A DNA stretch of 64,000 bases, taken from an uncultured Ruminococcus sp. (GTDB lineage Bacteria > Bacillota > Clostridia > Oscillospirales > Ruminococcaceae). The notes beneath the pieces were generated by a model, which saw only the letters and a program-made list of their open reading frames with translations, was not told where the DNA came from and searched no databases. Positions 34,152 through 41,857 of the stretch are shown in pieces (position 1 is the first letter of the stretch; the number at the start of each line of letters is the position of its first letter). A program made the position numbers and the translations under genes. The stretch lies in assembly GCF_947301925.1 (NCBI RefSeq), contig NZ_CAMYUE010000006.1, forward strand, positions 1-64,000, in the 5' to 3' direction.

Positions 34152-35024
34152 TTACTTGTTTTTGCGCCTTACTACTACGGCTACAAGGTCGGGGCCTATG
34201 TTTGCCGTTACTACAGCGCCTATATTACCGAACATCTCGGCCTTGCGGCCTGTCTTCTTATACAGCTCCTTCTCGACTTCCTTTGCAACGGTATCGTCTC
34301 TGCCGTATACGATGATATAGGGAGTCTGGGGAGTCATATTCTTTTCCAGCGTCTCTACAAGTTTGGGGACTATATTCTTTTCGCCCCTTATCTTCTCAAC
34401 GGTCTCGGTAACGCCGTCCGCAAAGAGGATTATGGGCTTCAGCCCCAGAAGCTCGCCTGCAAAGGCCTTGGCTGCGGAGATACGTCCCGACTTCTTTGCG
34501 TACTTCAGATTGAAGGGCACCGCGTAGACTCCGCATACGTTGAACCAGTCCTCAAGATAGGCGATTATTTCCTGTACATCTGCGCCGCGGCGTATCTTCT
34601 TTGCGGCCTCCATTACGGGATAACCATAGAAAAGTGTGTAGCACTTGGAGTCCAGATTGTGTATGTGCAGCTTATCCTTTGCCTCGGGGAAGCTCTCATA
34701 GAAATCGTCCTTTGCTATGAGGGAGCTGTTGTATGTACCTGAGCCCAGTGAGTTGATGGATACGCTGATTATATCCGTATAGCCCTCCTCGTAGAGCTCC
34801 TTGTAGGCCTCAAAGAATTCCACGGGAGATATCTGGGAGTGCTTGGGTATCTCGTCTGTGGTCTCCAGAAGCTCGTAGAATTCCTTGGGGGATTTTTCTA
34901 CGGTCTCCTTGAAGCTCTCTCCGCCTACGGTGAGAGTGAAGGGAAGAAGCTTTATACCAAGCTCGTCAATGATCTCCTTGGGAAGATCGCAGCATGAATC
35001 GGTGAGCATAGCTATCTTTGACAT
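34152..35024 (-). CDS. DegV family fatty-acid-binding protein
   Basis: 290 residues. DegV/FakB proteins bind a fatty acid and, with the kinase FakA, allow its phosphorylation for phospholipid synthesis. The N-terminus MLTDSCCDLPKEI is the DegV opening (DSxxDLP). SPVEFFEAYKEL and the SINSLGSGTYNSS region that contacts the carboxylate are also family-typical. AAAGGAG lies 8 bases before the ATG. It is 13 bases after trmL, so the two are probably one transcript. No FakA gene is in the window. Confidence 0.92.
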   Translation of the reverse strand: MSKIAMLTDSCCDLPKEIIDELGIKLLPFTLTVGGESFKETVEKSPKEFYELLETTDEIPKHSQISPVEFFEAYKELYEEGYTDIISVSINSLGSGTYNSSLIAKDDFYESFPEAKDKLHIHNLDSKCYTLFYGYPVMEAAKKIRRGADVQEIIAYLEDWFNVCGVYAVPFNLKYAKKSGRISAAKAFAGELLGLKPIILFADGVTETVEKIRGEKNIVPKLVETLEKNMTPQTPYIIVYGRDDTVAKEVEKELYKKTGRKAEMFGNIGAVVTANIGPDLVAVVVRRKNK

Positions 35025-35037
35025 ATCATTATCTCCT

Positions 35038-35535
35038 TTACCATTGATATTTTGTCAGTTTTCCCTCTCGGGAAAGGTCGGGGTAGTCCCACTGCCTCAG
35101 CACCTCGTATACCGCTATTGCCACGGAGTTTGAGAGATTGAGGCTGCGCAGTTCATTGCGCATGGGTATCCTTACACATCTGTCGGGATTGTCGCGGAGG
35201 AGCTCCTCGGGCAGTCCCTTGTCCTCCCGCCCGAAGATCAGGTAGGAGTTGTCGGGGTATTCCGCTTCACTGTGGACGTGAAGTCCCTTTGTGGTGAAGT
35301 AGAAGAAATGGCCGTCCTTGTTCCTTTCAAAGAAGTCCTCAAGGCCGTCATAATAGGTTATGTCCAGTTTGTCCCAGTAGTCAAGGCCTGCACGCTTCAG
35401 GTGTCTGTCGCTGACCTCGAAGCCCAGCGGACGGACGAGGTGGAGCCTTGCTCCCGTAACGGCGCAGGTCCGGGAGATATTTCCCGTATTCTGCGGTATC
35501 TGAGGTTCTACAAGGACGATATTGAGGTTTTGCAT
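35038..35535 (-). CDS. trmL: tRNA (cytidine/uridine-34 2'-O)-methyltransferase
   Basis: 165 residues of the SPOUT class, which forms a trefoil knot and methylates the wobble ribose of tRNA-Leu. Diagnostic stretches are IPQNTGNISRTCAVTGARLHLV near the start, the GREDKGLPEELL loop and the C-terminal LNLSNSVAIAVYEVLRQ that makes the knot and SAM site. The length is the family norm (about 155-170). AAGGA precedes the ATG. It lies just upstream of the degV-family gene on the same strand. Confidence 0.95.
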   Translation of the reverse strand: MQNLNIVLVEPQIPQNTGNISRTCAVTGARLHLVRPLGFEVSDRHLKRAGLDYWDKLDITYYDGLEDFFERNKDGHFFYFTTKGLHVHSEAEYPDNSYLIFGREDKGLPEELLRDNPDRCVRIPMRNELRSLNLSNSVAIAVYEVLRQWDYPDLSREGKLTKYQW

Positions 35536-35616
35536 AATTATCCTTCTGTTTTGTATATTTTTATTTTCACTCCGTCGTGCGGAGAAAAAAGCTCGTTTAT
35601 TTGGCGAAAAGCGCCT

Positions 35617-36891
35617 TTATACAGCAGTTGTTGGGCTCAAAGTCAATATCCAGCGATTTTTTATATCAGCGTCGGTGAGGTCCTTCCAGCCCGTTACGCA
35701 GTCATCGATGTATACAAAGGACTGTCCGCTTTCTGAAACGGTCTTGTATTCAGTGTCGCCGTAGTCGATATCCTCTCCCTCAACGGGAGCGCCCTTTTCG
35801 TAAGAGATGACAACGGCAAAATCCGAAACATCAACGGGGGTATCAAGTTCTACGGTGTGATAGCCGTGATAATCGAGGACAGCGTCCTGTGTATACAGGA
35901 TATCCTTGAAGTCGGCGCTGTATACCTGTATCTTGATATTCTGCTCGTCAAAGTCATTATATGTTCCCACAGCGGAAAGCTTGCCCGACTTATGGAAAAC
36001 ATTTGCGGTATTTGTCCATTCGCCTGTTTTTATGTACTTATCCTGTTCATTGCCTGCGTCATAGCTGAGGATATCACCGTATTTATCGGTTACGGAGTGG
36101 CTTATGCCATACTCTAAAGGCGCACAATAGGATACATAAAAGAATCCTGCCGAGCCCAAAGAGCTGTTATAGCAGATCCACGCACCGTCCTCGGAAGCAG
36201 GCTCTTTGAAGTAATCCTTCGGGAAGTGGTCGTCATAGCCGATTATGGCAATATCATGGTCAAAGTCTTTTCTTGTATAATTGAGAGTATAATACTGTCC
36301 GAACCAGCCTTTATACTTTTCATCGGTATCGTTTACTCCGATAGCGACTCCGCCGCGGTTTTTCACAGCTTCTTTTATAGCTTCGCGGTCGTCCACATCA
36401 AGAATTACCGAGCTGTCGATAACATAGTCATCGAATCCGTTAGTCAGAGTTTCTGTCAACATCCACTGCCAGCCGCCAATTTCTTTAGGATCATCGCTTC
36501 CTTTCGGGAAAAAACCTTCATTCTTTTCATTTATATAGGTGATGTCGAGCAGCTCGAGCTGGTCTATAGAGGGATAGCTGCCGTATTTTTTAGCGTAGGC
36601 TGTTCCCATGCTTGCCACACCTGCATAAATCCAGCAGGTGCCGTATTTCTGCGTTTCCATTTTAAAATCGGAAATTTCGTCCGCAATATTACAGTATCCG
36701 TCCTCGCCGTGAACGTAATCGTATACCTTTTTCTCCTTTGTGGCGGCTTCGGCAGTCGTTTCGGCTTCCGTAGTCGTTTCTGCCGCGGCAGTAGTATCCT
36801 GTATGCTCTCCGGGGAGCTCTTTTCAGCCGAAGAACAGCCGAACATGGTGACAAAACTTAATAATAAAGATGTTATAAGAAGTTTTTTCAT
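35617..36891 (-). CDS. Secreted lipoprotein, C1-type cysteine peptidase with lectin-like domain
   Basis: 424 residues. The start is the ATG giving MKKLLITSLLLSFVTMFGCSS, with AAAGGAAG upstream; a 38-codon upstream extension lacks such a site. The lipobox-like MFGC has its lipid-bearing Cys at residue 19. A Thr/Glu/Ala linker (about 33-55) leads to a papain-like domain with Cys86 (YGTCWIYA), His212 (FDHDIAIIGYDD) and Asn242 (ICYNSSLG). A C-terminal lectin-like beta domain (about 280-415) follows. The whole fits membrane-anchored C1 peptidases of Firmicutes. It is probably an extracellular protease or peptidase whose target is unknown. Confidence 0.85.
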   Translation of the reverse strand: MKKLLITSLLLSFVTMFGCSSAEKSSPESIQDTTAAAETTTEAETTAEAATKEKKVYDYVHGEDGYCNIADEISDFKMETQKYGTCWIYAGVASMGTAYAKKYGSYPSIDQLELLDITYINEKNEGFFPKGSDDPKEIGGWQWMLTETLTNGFDDYVIDSSVILDVDDREAIKEAVKNRGGVAIGVNDTDEKYKGWFGQYYTLNYTRKDFDHDIAIIGYDDHFPKDYFKEPASEDGAWICYNSSLGSAGFFYVSYCAPLEYGISHSVTDKYGDILSYDAGNEQDKYIKTGEWTNTANVFHKSGKLSAVGTYNDFDEQNIKIQVYSADFKDILYTQDAVLDYHGYHTVELDTPVDVSDFAVVISYEKGAPVEGEDIDYGDTEYKTVSESGQSFVYIDDCVTGWKDLTDADIKNRWILTLSPTTAV

Positions 36892-36989
36892 TAAATTCTT
36901 CCTTTCGTGATATCGGTATACTTCAGCATATTTTTCAGATAATATTACTGTCCGCCCTTGCGGATAATAAATCACGGAGTATTTATGAT

Positions 36990-37163
36990 ATGAATTTGAT
37001 GTCACTTGCCAAGGGCGCCGCTGCGGGAGCTGTAATAGGCTTTGCCTGCTATGCGCTTTCCAACGCCCGCCCCATGAAGAAAATGAGCATAAAGCGCGAC
37101 GCGGGGAAAACTCTCAAAGCCGCAGGAAATCTGCTTGACGATATAAAGTCGGTGCTTATGTAG
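36990..37163 (+). CDS. 57-residue membrane protein, uncharacterised
   Basis: A short gene starting MNLMSLAKGAAAGAVIGFAC. It has one glycine/alanine-rich hydrophobic helix (residues 8-24) and a basic C-terminal half ending DDIKSVLM. CGGAG lies about 10 bases before the ATG. It converges on ruvX and overlaps its 3' end by 8 bases. The hydrophobic helix plus charged amphipathic tail recalls YtxH-type small proteins, but no family can be named. The clean frame, codon choice and ribosome binding site support a real gene. Confidence 0.6.
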   Translation: MNLMSLAKGAAAGAVIGFACYALSNARPMKKMSIKRDAGKTLKAAGNLLDDIKSVLM

Positions 37164-37584
37164 GCTCGCCCGAGTTGCGCCTGTAGCCCAGATAGCTCTC
37201 GAGGATGAGGACTGCCGCCACTGCGTCCACAACTGCCTTTCGCTTCTTGCCGCGGGTATTGGTGACGTTCAGCGCATTATGGGCTGATACGGTGGTGCAG
37301 CGCTCGTCCCAGAGCTTAACGGGTATCCCGGTTAGCTTTTCCAGCTCCTCGGCGAAGAGCCTGCATTTTTCGGCACGCTCGCCCACCGTTCCGTTCATAT
37401 TCATGGGATAGCCTACGACTATCTGCTCCGCACGCTGCTCCTTTGCAAGAGCGGCGGTCTTTTCTATACATTTTGTGAAGTCCTTTTCGGCTATGACGGT
37501 GACGGGAGAGGCGATCATCTCGCTTTTTCCGCAGACCGCGATACCTGTTCTGGAGTCGCCGAAATCCACTGACATTATTATCAT
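37156..37584 (-). CDS. ruvX: Putative pre-16S rRNA nuclease / Holliday junction resolvase-like
   Basis: 142 residues of the YqgF/RuvX family with an RNase H fold. The first metal-binding Asp is in MSVDFGDSRTGIAV, and the later acidic residues are in GYPMNMNGTVGERA, WDERCTT and KKRKAVVDAVAAVLILESYL. In E. coli the protein processes the 5' end of 16S rRNA and is essential. The start has GGAG 5 bases upstream. In clostridia the gene is often near alaS or a small DUF965 gene; here neither is present. Confidence 0.93.
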   Translation of the reverse strand: MIIMSVDFGDSRTGIAVCGKSEMIASPVTVIAEKDFTKCIEKTAALAKEQRAEQIVVGYPMNMNGTVGERAEKCRLFAEELEKLTGIPVKLWDERCTTVSAHNALNVTNTRGKKRKAVVDAVAAVLILESYLGYRRNSGEPT

Positions 37585-37729
37585 AGTATCTCCTTCTGCA
37601 AATCAAAACTTGCAGCGTGACGCTGCACCCTTGCCGCGTTGCCGCTCGTAAACCCGCTCACGATCATTGATATCGCTGATCGTACATCGCTTACAGCGCA
37701 AATCCGCCTGCCGATCACAGCCATTTATA

Positions 37730-37789
37730 ATAAACATGAATTTTGCGGACGGCCAATGTCCGTCCCTGCAAGTGCGAATTATGGTTTAT
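37730..37789. repeat. 60-bp single-hairpin element with imperfect inverted ends
   Basis: It starts ATAAACATGAATTTT and ends AATTATGGTTTAT; the ends are imperfect inverted repeats. One hairpin (ggacgg with ccgtcc arms) lies between them. The same unit, inverted, is at 13130-13186. The bases just upstream (37600-37729) contain another hairpin (tgcagcg with cgctgca, 37610-37627) but no gene. Confidence 0.7.
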
Positions 37790-37944
37790 ACTATTATATC
37801 ATATTATATTGGATTTAGCAAGACGGCTGTTGCTAAGTTGTCAGACCAATGTGAAAAAATGCGAAAAATTATGAAAACTTATGAAATATAATGATAAATG
37901 CAAAAAAATCTCCTAAAAAACCCGAAAACGCCGGATAACAATAT

Positions 37945-37973
37945 TTGAAGTTCACATGAACCTGTGATATAAT
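37945..37973 (+). promoter_or_regulatory. Sigma-A promoter of the DUF1836-SPFH cluster
   Basis: TTGAAG at 37945-37950, 17 bases, TATAAT at 37968-37973. The leader to the ATG at 38004 is about 25 nt. Confidence 0.7.
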
Positions 37974-38003
37974 CATATCATCATCTGATAGGAGTTGAGG
38001 ACT

Positions 38004-38570
38004 ATGAATAGACTTATCCCGGGTACTACTATGAAATATTCCGAACAGGCAAGAGAGTCCGCATTTTCGCTGATCTCGCCCGTTCTTGAAGCTACAGGCG
38101 GCCTTACGCTGTCGCAGCTCTCTAAGCTCACAGGCCTGGAGGGCACTACAATCCAGAACTGGATCAAGCGCGGCTGGGTGTCGGCTACCAAAGGCAAGAA
38201 ATATTCGGAAAAGCAGATATTGCGTATCCTGCTTATCAATATGCTCCGCAAGGCTATGAAGCTGGAGGACATCGCAAACCTTATGCGCTACATAAACGGC
38301 GACGTTGAGGATACTTCGGACGATATCATCGAGGAGGTCCTCCTCTATGATATCCTTTGCAGGATAATCTTTACCGCCGAGGACGAGGGCGCCTTCGACA
38401 GCGACCATATCAAGGAGCTGGTCGCACGCGAGGTGGCTGAGAATTCAAAGGAGATCGAAGACGACGACAAGCTCAGAAAGGCCATGTTCGTCATGGTCAT
38501 GGGGTACAGGAGCGGTTGTCTCAGGACAGAAATGGAAAAGGGACTGGATATCATTCTCAATGAGATGTGA
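38004..38570 (+). CDS. DUF1836 domain protein, likely MerR-like regulator
   Basis: 188 residues. Start ATG at 38004, 9 bases after GGAG; a TTG three codons earlier overlaps the same site and is rejected. Residues about 35-65 (LTLSQLSKLTGLEGTTIQNWIKRGWV) form a helix-turn-helix followed by a wing-like stretch (KGKKYSEKQILRILLINML), as in DUF1836/YhfH-type proteins of Firmicutes. The C-terminal half is helical. It is probably a DNA-binding regulator, and the closely spaced genes downstream are candidate targets. No ligand pocket can be identified. Confidence 0.85.
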   Translation: MNRLIPGTTMKYSEQARESAFSLISPVLEATGGLTLSQLSKLTGLEGTTIQNWIKRGWVSATKGKKYSEKQILRILLINMLRKAMKLEDIANLMRYINGDVEDTSDDIIEEVLLYDILCRIIFTAEDEGAFDSDHIKELVAREVAENSKEIEDDDKLRKAMFVMVMGYRSGCLRTEMEKGLDIILNEM

Positions 38571-38588
38571 TAGACAGGGGAATTTATT

Positions 38589-38843
38589 ATGGAAAATGAA
38601 GATGTAAAAAAATACGCAGTTACCGAAGCAAGGAAGATGGACAGCTCCAATATGACTACATTCATGTGTCTCGGCATTGCTCTCGGTATGCTTTTCGGAG
38701 GTATTTTCTTCCACAATATGATAATGGGTATGTGTATCGGCATATGTCTCGGTATCGCCGTTGGCGGAGGCCTCGACGCCTGCGAGGGCAGAAGGGCGAA
38801 GTCGGATATGAACGATGCCGCAGAGCACAGCGTGCAGGGCTGA
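38589..38843 (+). CDS. Small two-helix membrane protein, uncharacterised
   Basis: 84 residues. After a charged N-terminus (MENEDVKKYAVTEARKM) there are two hydrophobic, glycine-rich segments (about 24-41 and 43-61) and a polar tail. The helices contain repeated GIxLG and GGI motifs typical of tightly packed glycine-zipper pairs. GGGGAA lies 9 bases upstream of the ATG. It is 18 bases after the DUF1836 gene, so it is likely on the same transcript. Confidence 0.7.
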   Translation: MENEDVKKYAVTEARKMDSSNMTTFMCLGIALGMLFGGIFFHNMIMGMCIGICLGIAVGGGLDACEGRRAKSDMNDAAEHSVQG

Positions 38844-38902
38844 CCTGCAATTCGGGGTAAATATTATTTTTTAATGATACAGGATAACAGGAGATTTGAA
38901 TC

Positions 38903-39100
38903 ATGAATATCGTAGCTTCATTTCTTATGAGCAAGAAAAGGATAATCAAGCTTTTTGAAGTATCAAAGGCGTTTTCGGCAGACAGTGCCAAAACTCTGCA
39001 TGAAATGGGTATCTTCAATCCCGAAGCAACGTTTGAGCTGCTTTATGACAATGTTATCTCGGCAACTGAGGACGGAAAGTATTATCTCAACAAAAACTAA
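38903..39100 (+). CDS. 65-residue small protein, first of two tandem paralogues
   Basis: Not recognised. It resembles the next protein along its whole length: a basic RxxIxLxExxxAFSxDxAKxLxExGxxNP block, then a hydrophobic strand and the end DNVISATEDGKYYLNKN. The last part looks like the wing of a winged helix, so a small DNA-binding or protein-docking domain is possible. GGAG lies 9 bases before the ATG. It sits between the membrane protein and its paralogue. Confidence 0.6.
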   Translation: MNIVASFLMSKKRIIKLFEVSKAFSADSAKTLHEMGIFNPEATFELLYDNVISATEDGKYYLNKN

Positions 39101-39131
39101 ACACATTTTTCACTAAAAAAGGAGAATAATT

Positions 39132-39341
39132 ATGGCAAGCATTTTACCCGCATTAGCATTAAGACAGAAAAGGATAGTTTCACTTCTTGAAAAAGCAGGG
39201 GCTTTTTCAAAGGATACCGCAAAGGGACTTGACGAGATCGGATTGCTGAATCCTGATACATTCCCGAAAATCACCGAAAAGCTCGTAAGGGACAACGTAA
39301 TATCCGTTACGGACGACGGAAAATACTATCTTTGCAAATAA
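39132..39341 (+). CDS. 69-residue small protein, second of two tandem paralogues
   Basis: Paralogue of the preceding gene. Shared positions include KRI(I/V), the block AFSKDTAKGLDEIGLLNPD and the C-terminal DNVISVTDDGKYYL. The ribosome binding site context aaaaaaggagaataattATG is almost the same as that of the SPFH gene that follows, which suggests one operon with matched translation. The start of the protein (MASILPALALRQ) is more hydrophobic than in the paralogue. Function unknown. Confidence 0.6.
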   Translation: MASILPALALRQKRIVSLLEKAGAFSKDTAKGLDEIGLLNPDTFPKITEKLVRDNVISVTDDGKYYLCK

Positions 39342-39376
39342 ACTTACTGCTTACACGATAAAAAAGGAGAATCATT

Positions 39377-40273
39377 ATGGGTGTTAATGTCAGGGATCTG
39401 AACGGGAATGCTCCCAAAAAGTCTGGCTTCAAGGGAATAAAATGGATAGCTGCCGGTATTGCGGCTCTGTTCATTGCCGCAAATTCCTTTACTATAGTTC
39501 CCGCCGGCAATACAGGCGTTGTTCTTACGCTTGGCGAGGTTTCGTCAAATCCGCTTTCGGAGGGCTTCCATCTTAAAGCTCCGTTCATACAGCAGGTCGA
39601 GGATATGTCGAACAAGATACAGGTCTATGAGACTCCTGCTTCCGCAGTGTCGAAGGACCTTCAGACTGTGAGCAGCAGCATCGCTGTAAACTACAGGCTG
39701 GTATCGGACAAGTCCCCGGATATGTACAAGAACGTGGGTCTTGATTACCAGACCATACTCATCACACCTGTGGTACAGGAGTGCATGAAGTCCGCTACTG
39801 CAAAGTACAACGCAGAGCAGCTCATCACCGAGCGCGAGGCTGTCAGCAATGAGGTCAAGACCGCTCTGGACAGCAAGCTCAATTCCTATGGTATCTTCAT
39901 AGAAAAATTCAATATCGTAAACTTCGATTTTTCAAAGGAATTCAATGAGGCTATCGAGGCTAAACAGGTGGCCGAGCAGAACCTCATCAAGACCAAGACC
40001 GAACAGGAACAGGCTAAGGTCATCGCCAATACCGACGCCGAAAAGAAGGTCATTGCAGCCAATGCCGACGCCGAGGCTATCCTCGCAAGGGCTCAGGCTC
40101 AGGCCGACGCCAACAAGCTCCTTGAGGAGTCGCTTTCGGGAAAGGTCATCGCTTACGAACAGATCCAGAAGTGGGACGGCGTTATGCCTAAGGTAACAGG
40201 CAAGGACGGCGGTCTGCTCATAGATGTGGATATAGATGAAGGTGCATCATCATCTGCTGCGCAGAATGATTGA
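39377..40273 (+). CDS. SPFH/prohibitin-family membrane protein
   Basis: 298 residues. One membrane helix (about 23-41, WIAAGIAALFIAANSF) is followed by the SPFH/Band 7 domain (about 42-205, VPAGNTGVVLTLGEVSSNPLSEGFH at its start). An Ala/Glu/Lys-rich coiled coil (about 205-265) and a short acidic tail follow. Proteins of this type form large rings in membrane microdomains and often control proteases such as FtsH. The topology is like HflC or prohibitin. No HflK partner or NfeD gene is adjacent. It is the last gene of the cluster that begins with the DUF1836 regulator. Confidence 0.9.
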   Translation: MGVNVRDLNGNAPKKSGFKGIKWIAAGIAALFIAANSFTIVPAGNTGVVLTLGEVSSNPLSEGFHLKAPFIQQVEDMSNKIQVYETPASAVSKDLQTVSSSIAVNYRLVSDKSPDMYKNVGLDYQTILITPVVQECMKSATAKYNAEQLITEREAVSNEVKTALDSKLNSYGIFIEKFNIVNFDFSKEFNEAIEAKQVAEQNLIKTKTEQEQAKVIANTDAEKKVIAANADAEAILARAQAQADANKLLEESLSGKVIAYEQIQKWDGVMPKVTGKDGGLLIDVDIDEGASSSAAQND

Positions 40274-40319
40274 CAGGCCTTTCGGGGGGAATAACAGCTG
40301 CTCTCGGAGCGGCAATGTA

Positions 40320-40650
40320 TAAAAACGCTCATTCTCCGTCAGGGGTGGCGGAGAATGAGATGACTCATCTACCGTGTTAGGGATTCGGAGCTGAAATAAG
40401 AGAAAGCTTCGCTATGATATTTGTGCGCAGGGTCGGGACCCGGGGCACAGGGGTAAACATCTTTGTATAACGACATTGCAGCAGTGACAGAACAGCCATG
40501 ATATAGGGGTGATCGGGGGTAATGATCGCTCCTCCGCACAGGGGTGTGCGGAAAGTGAGCTTCCTCTTATGTAACGCAGAAAATATAACATGATTTCAGA
40601 CGGATCTCTGAAGGGATAATGGGGATTATCTCTTGATAAGGGGAAAAGAA
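40320..40650 (-). ncRNA. Candidate sRNA with repeated C-rich hairpin loops
   Basis: A 413-base gap without a credible gene. Read on the minus strand it holds hairpins whose loops are C-rich: 40611-40634 (loop CCCC, about 10-bp stem), 40533-40552 (loop ACCCCT, 7-bp stem) and 40327-40358 (11-bp stem, loop with CACCCCTGA). The last is followed by CGTTTTTAT, a good intrinsic terminator. ACCCC also occurs unpaired at about 40450, 40505 and 40516. C-rich loops in Firmicute sRNAs such as RsaE/RoxS pair with Shine-Dalgarno sequences; the same role here is inference. No clear promoter is visible, so it might be processed from the upstream operon. Plus-strand transcription would instead expose GGGG loops. 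Confidence 0.5.
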
Positions 40651-40681
40651 AAGGCTCATGCCCGGGGTGCATGAGCCTTTT
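40650..40681. terminator. Terminator of the amidohydrolase operon
   Basis: Arms AAAGGCTCATGC (40650-40661) and GCATGAGCCTTT (40669-40680) with a 7-base loop. On the minus strand TTTTCTTTT follows. It could also act on the plus strand. Confidence 0.85.
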
Positions 40682-40686
40682 CGCTT

Positions 40687-41490
40687 TTATATTTTTATTC
40701 CCAGGAGCCTTTCCGCATTGCCGTGGAATATGAGCTCCTTTTCTTCGTCTGTAATGGGGAGCCGCTGTATCATGGCTATCTCGTTGGCAGGCTCGTCCCA
40801 GGGACAGTCGCTGCCGAAGAGCACCTTGCCGGCGCCCTGCTTACGGATTATGCGCAGCAGCTGGTCGTCTTCGATATAGCGGGAGATAACTCCCACATCG
40901 AACCAGAGGTTTTCGTATCTGCCTGCGGTGTACTTCTCTATGTCGTCCCAGAGGTTCATGCCGCCAAGATGTGCGGCGACTATGGTGAGCTTGGGGAAGG
41001 TCTCCGCAACGGCTGCAAAGCTCTGAGGAGTTGCTCTTATTATATCCTGTGAGTACGGGTCCCAGCCGCCGTGGAATACGGCTATGAGACCAAGCTCCGC
41101 GATCTTTTCGTATATTGGGAACATCCTCTCCTCATGGGGACAGAAGCCCTGGTACTCCGAATGGAACTTGACTCCGTACAGCCCCAGTGACTTTATGCGG
41201 TCTATTTCAGACAGCGCGTCCTCCGCGTCGGGGTGTACCGAGCCGCAGCAGTACAGGCCGCCGCCCATTATGTCTGCCGCCCAGTTGTTTATGGTGGTCT
41301 GCTGTGAGGGCTTTGTGGCTACGGGAAGGAGCATGGCTCCATCTATGCCGTTTTCCGCCATTTTTGCCCTGAGCCCCTTCAGCGTGCCGTCTGTGGCGGG
41401 AGCTATGCCGCTGGTAACGGCAAGGCCCTTGAGCGCCCTTTCTGCAAGGCTGTCGGGGAATGCGTGGGTGTGAAAATCAAAGTATCTCAT
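40687..41490 (-). CDS. Amidohydrolase-family metal-dependent hydrolase
   Basis: 267 residues of the amidohydrolase-2 type (TIM-barrel). The metal-binding HxH is in YFDFHTHAFPD at the start. Further ligands are the His in KFHSEYQG and VFHGGWD, the His in AHLGG, and the late Asp in LFGSDCPWDEP. Members include decarboxylases and lactonases, and the substrate cannot be inferred. It follows the ArsR gene by 7 bases and ends at the shared terminator. The gene pair recalls a regulator next to its target, but co-directional order suggests a simple operon. Confidence 0.85.
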   Translation of the reverse strand: MRYFDFHTHAFPDSLAERALKGLAVTSGIAPATDGTLKGLRAKMAENGIDGAMLLPVATKPSQQTTINNWAADIMGGGLYCCGSVHPDAEDALSEIDRIKSLGLYGVKFHSEYQGFCPHEERMFPIYEKIAELGLIAVFHGGWDPYSQDIIRATPQSFAAVAETFPKLTIVAAHLGGMNLWDDIEKYTAGRYENLWFDVGVISRYIEDDQLLRIIRKQGAGKVLFGSDCPWDEPANEIAMIQRLPITDEEKELIFHGNAERLLGIKI

Positions 41491-41497
41491 GCAGGGC

Positions 41498-41848
41498 TTA
41501 CTCCAGAACGTGCTCCATAGCGTGATAGAATATGGTCTTTACATGGTCGTCGCAGAGGGAGTAGAATATGGTCTTGCCCTCGCGGCGGGAGCTCACCAGA
41601 CGAGCCTGCTTCAGCACTCTAAGCTGGTGGGAGATGGCGGACTGAGTCATCTCCAGTATCCTTGCGATGTCACATACGCACATCTCGCTCTGACAGAGCA
41701 CGAATATTATCCTTATCCTTGTGGAGTCGCCGAATACCTTCAGCAGCTCCGCAGCGTCGTAAAGCACGGCTTCGTCGGGCATTATCCTTGATACCTTGTC
41801 AACTATATCCTTGTGGATACCGTGAGTGCCGCAGATATGTTCCTCCAT
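41498..41848 (-). CDS. ArsR/SmtB-family metal-responsive repressor
   Basis: 116 residues. The winged helix-turn-helix has EMCVCDIARILEMTQSAISHQLRVLKQARLV. The Cys-x-Cys in the alpha-3 region (CVCD), together with Cys6 and His residues at the N-terminus (MEEHICGTHGIH), matches the CadC/CzrA-like metal-sensing forms. The C-terminal helix has HVKTIFYHAMEHVLE, with His residues like the alpha-5 zinc site. It may therefore sense Zn, Cd or Pb. No metal exporter lies next to it; the operon has a membrane protein before it and an amidohydrolase after it. Confidence 0.9.
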   Translation of the reverse strand: MEEHICGTHGIHKDIVDKVSRIMPDEAVLYDAAELLKVFGDSTRIRIIFVLCQSEMCVCDIARILEMTQSAISHQLRVLKQARLVSSRREGKTIFYSLCDDHVKTIFYHAMEHVLE

Positions 41849-41857
41849 TTTTTCCTC

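Noticed and set aside
40412..40672. An 86-codon minus-strand frame in the 40.3-40.7 kb gap
   Set aside because: Composition is rich in Pro, Cys and His with no family pattern, it runs through the hairpins and lacks a good ribosome binding site; a non-coding RNA explains the region better.
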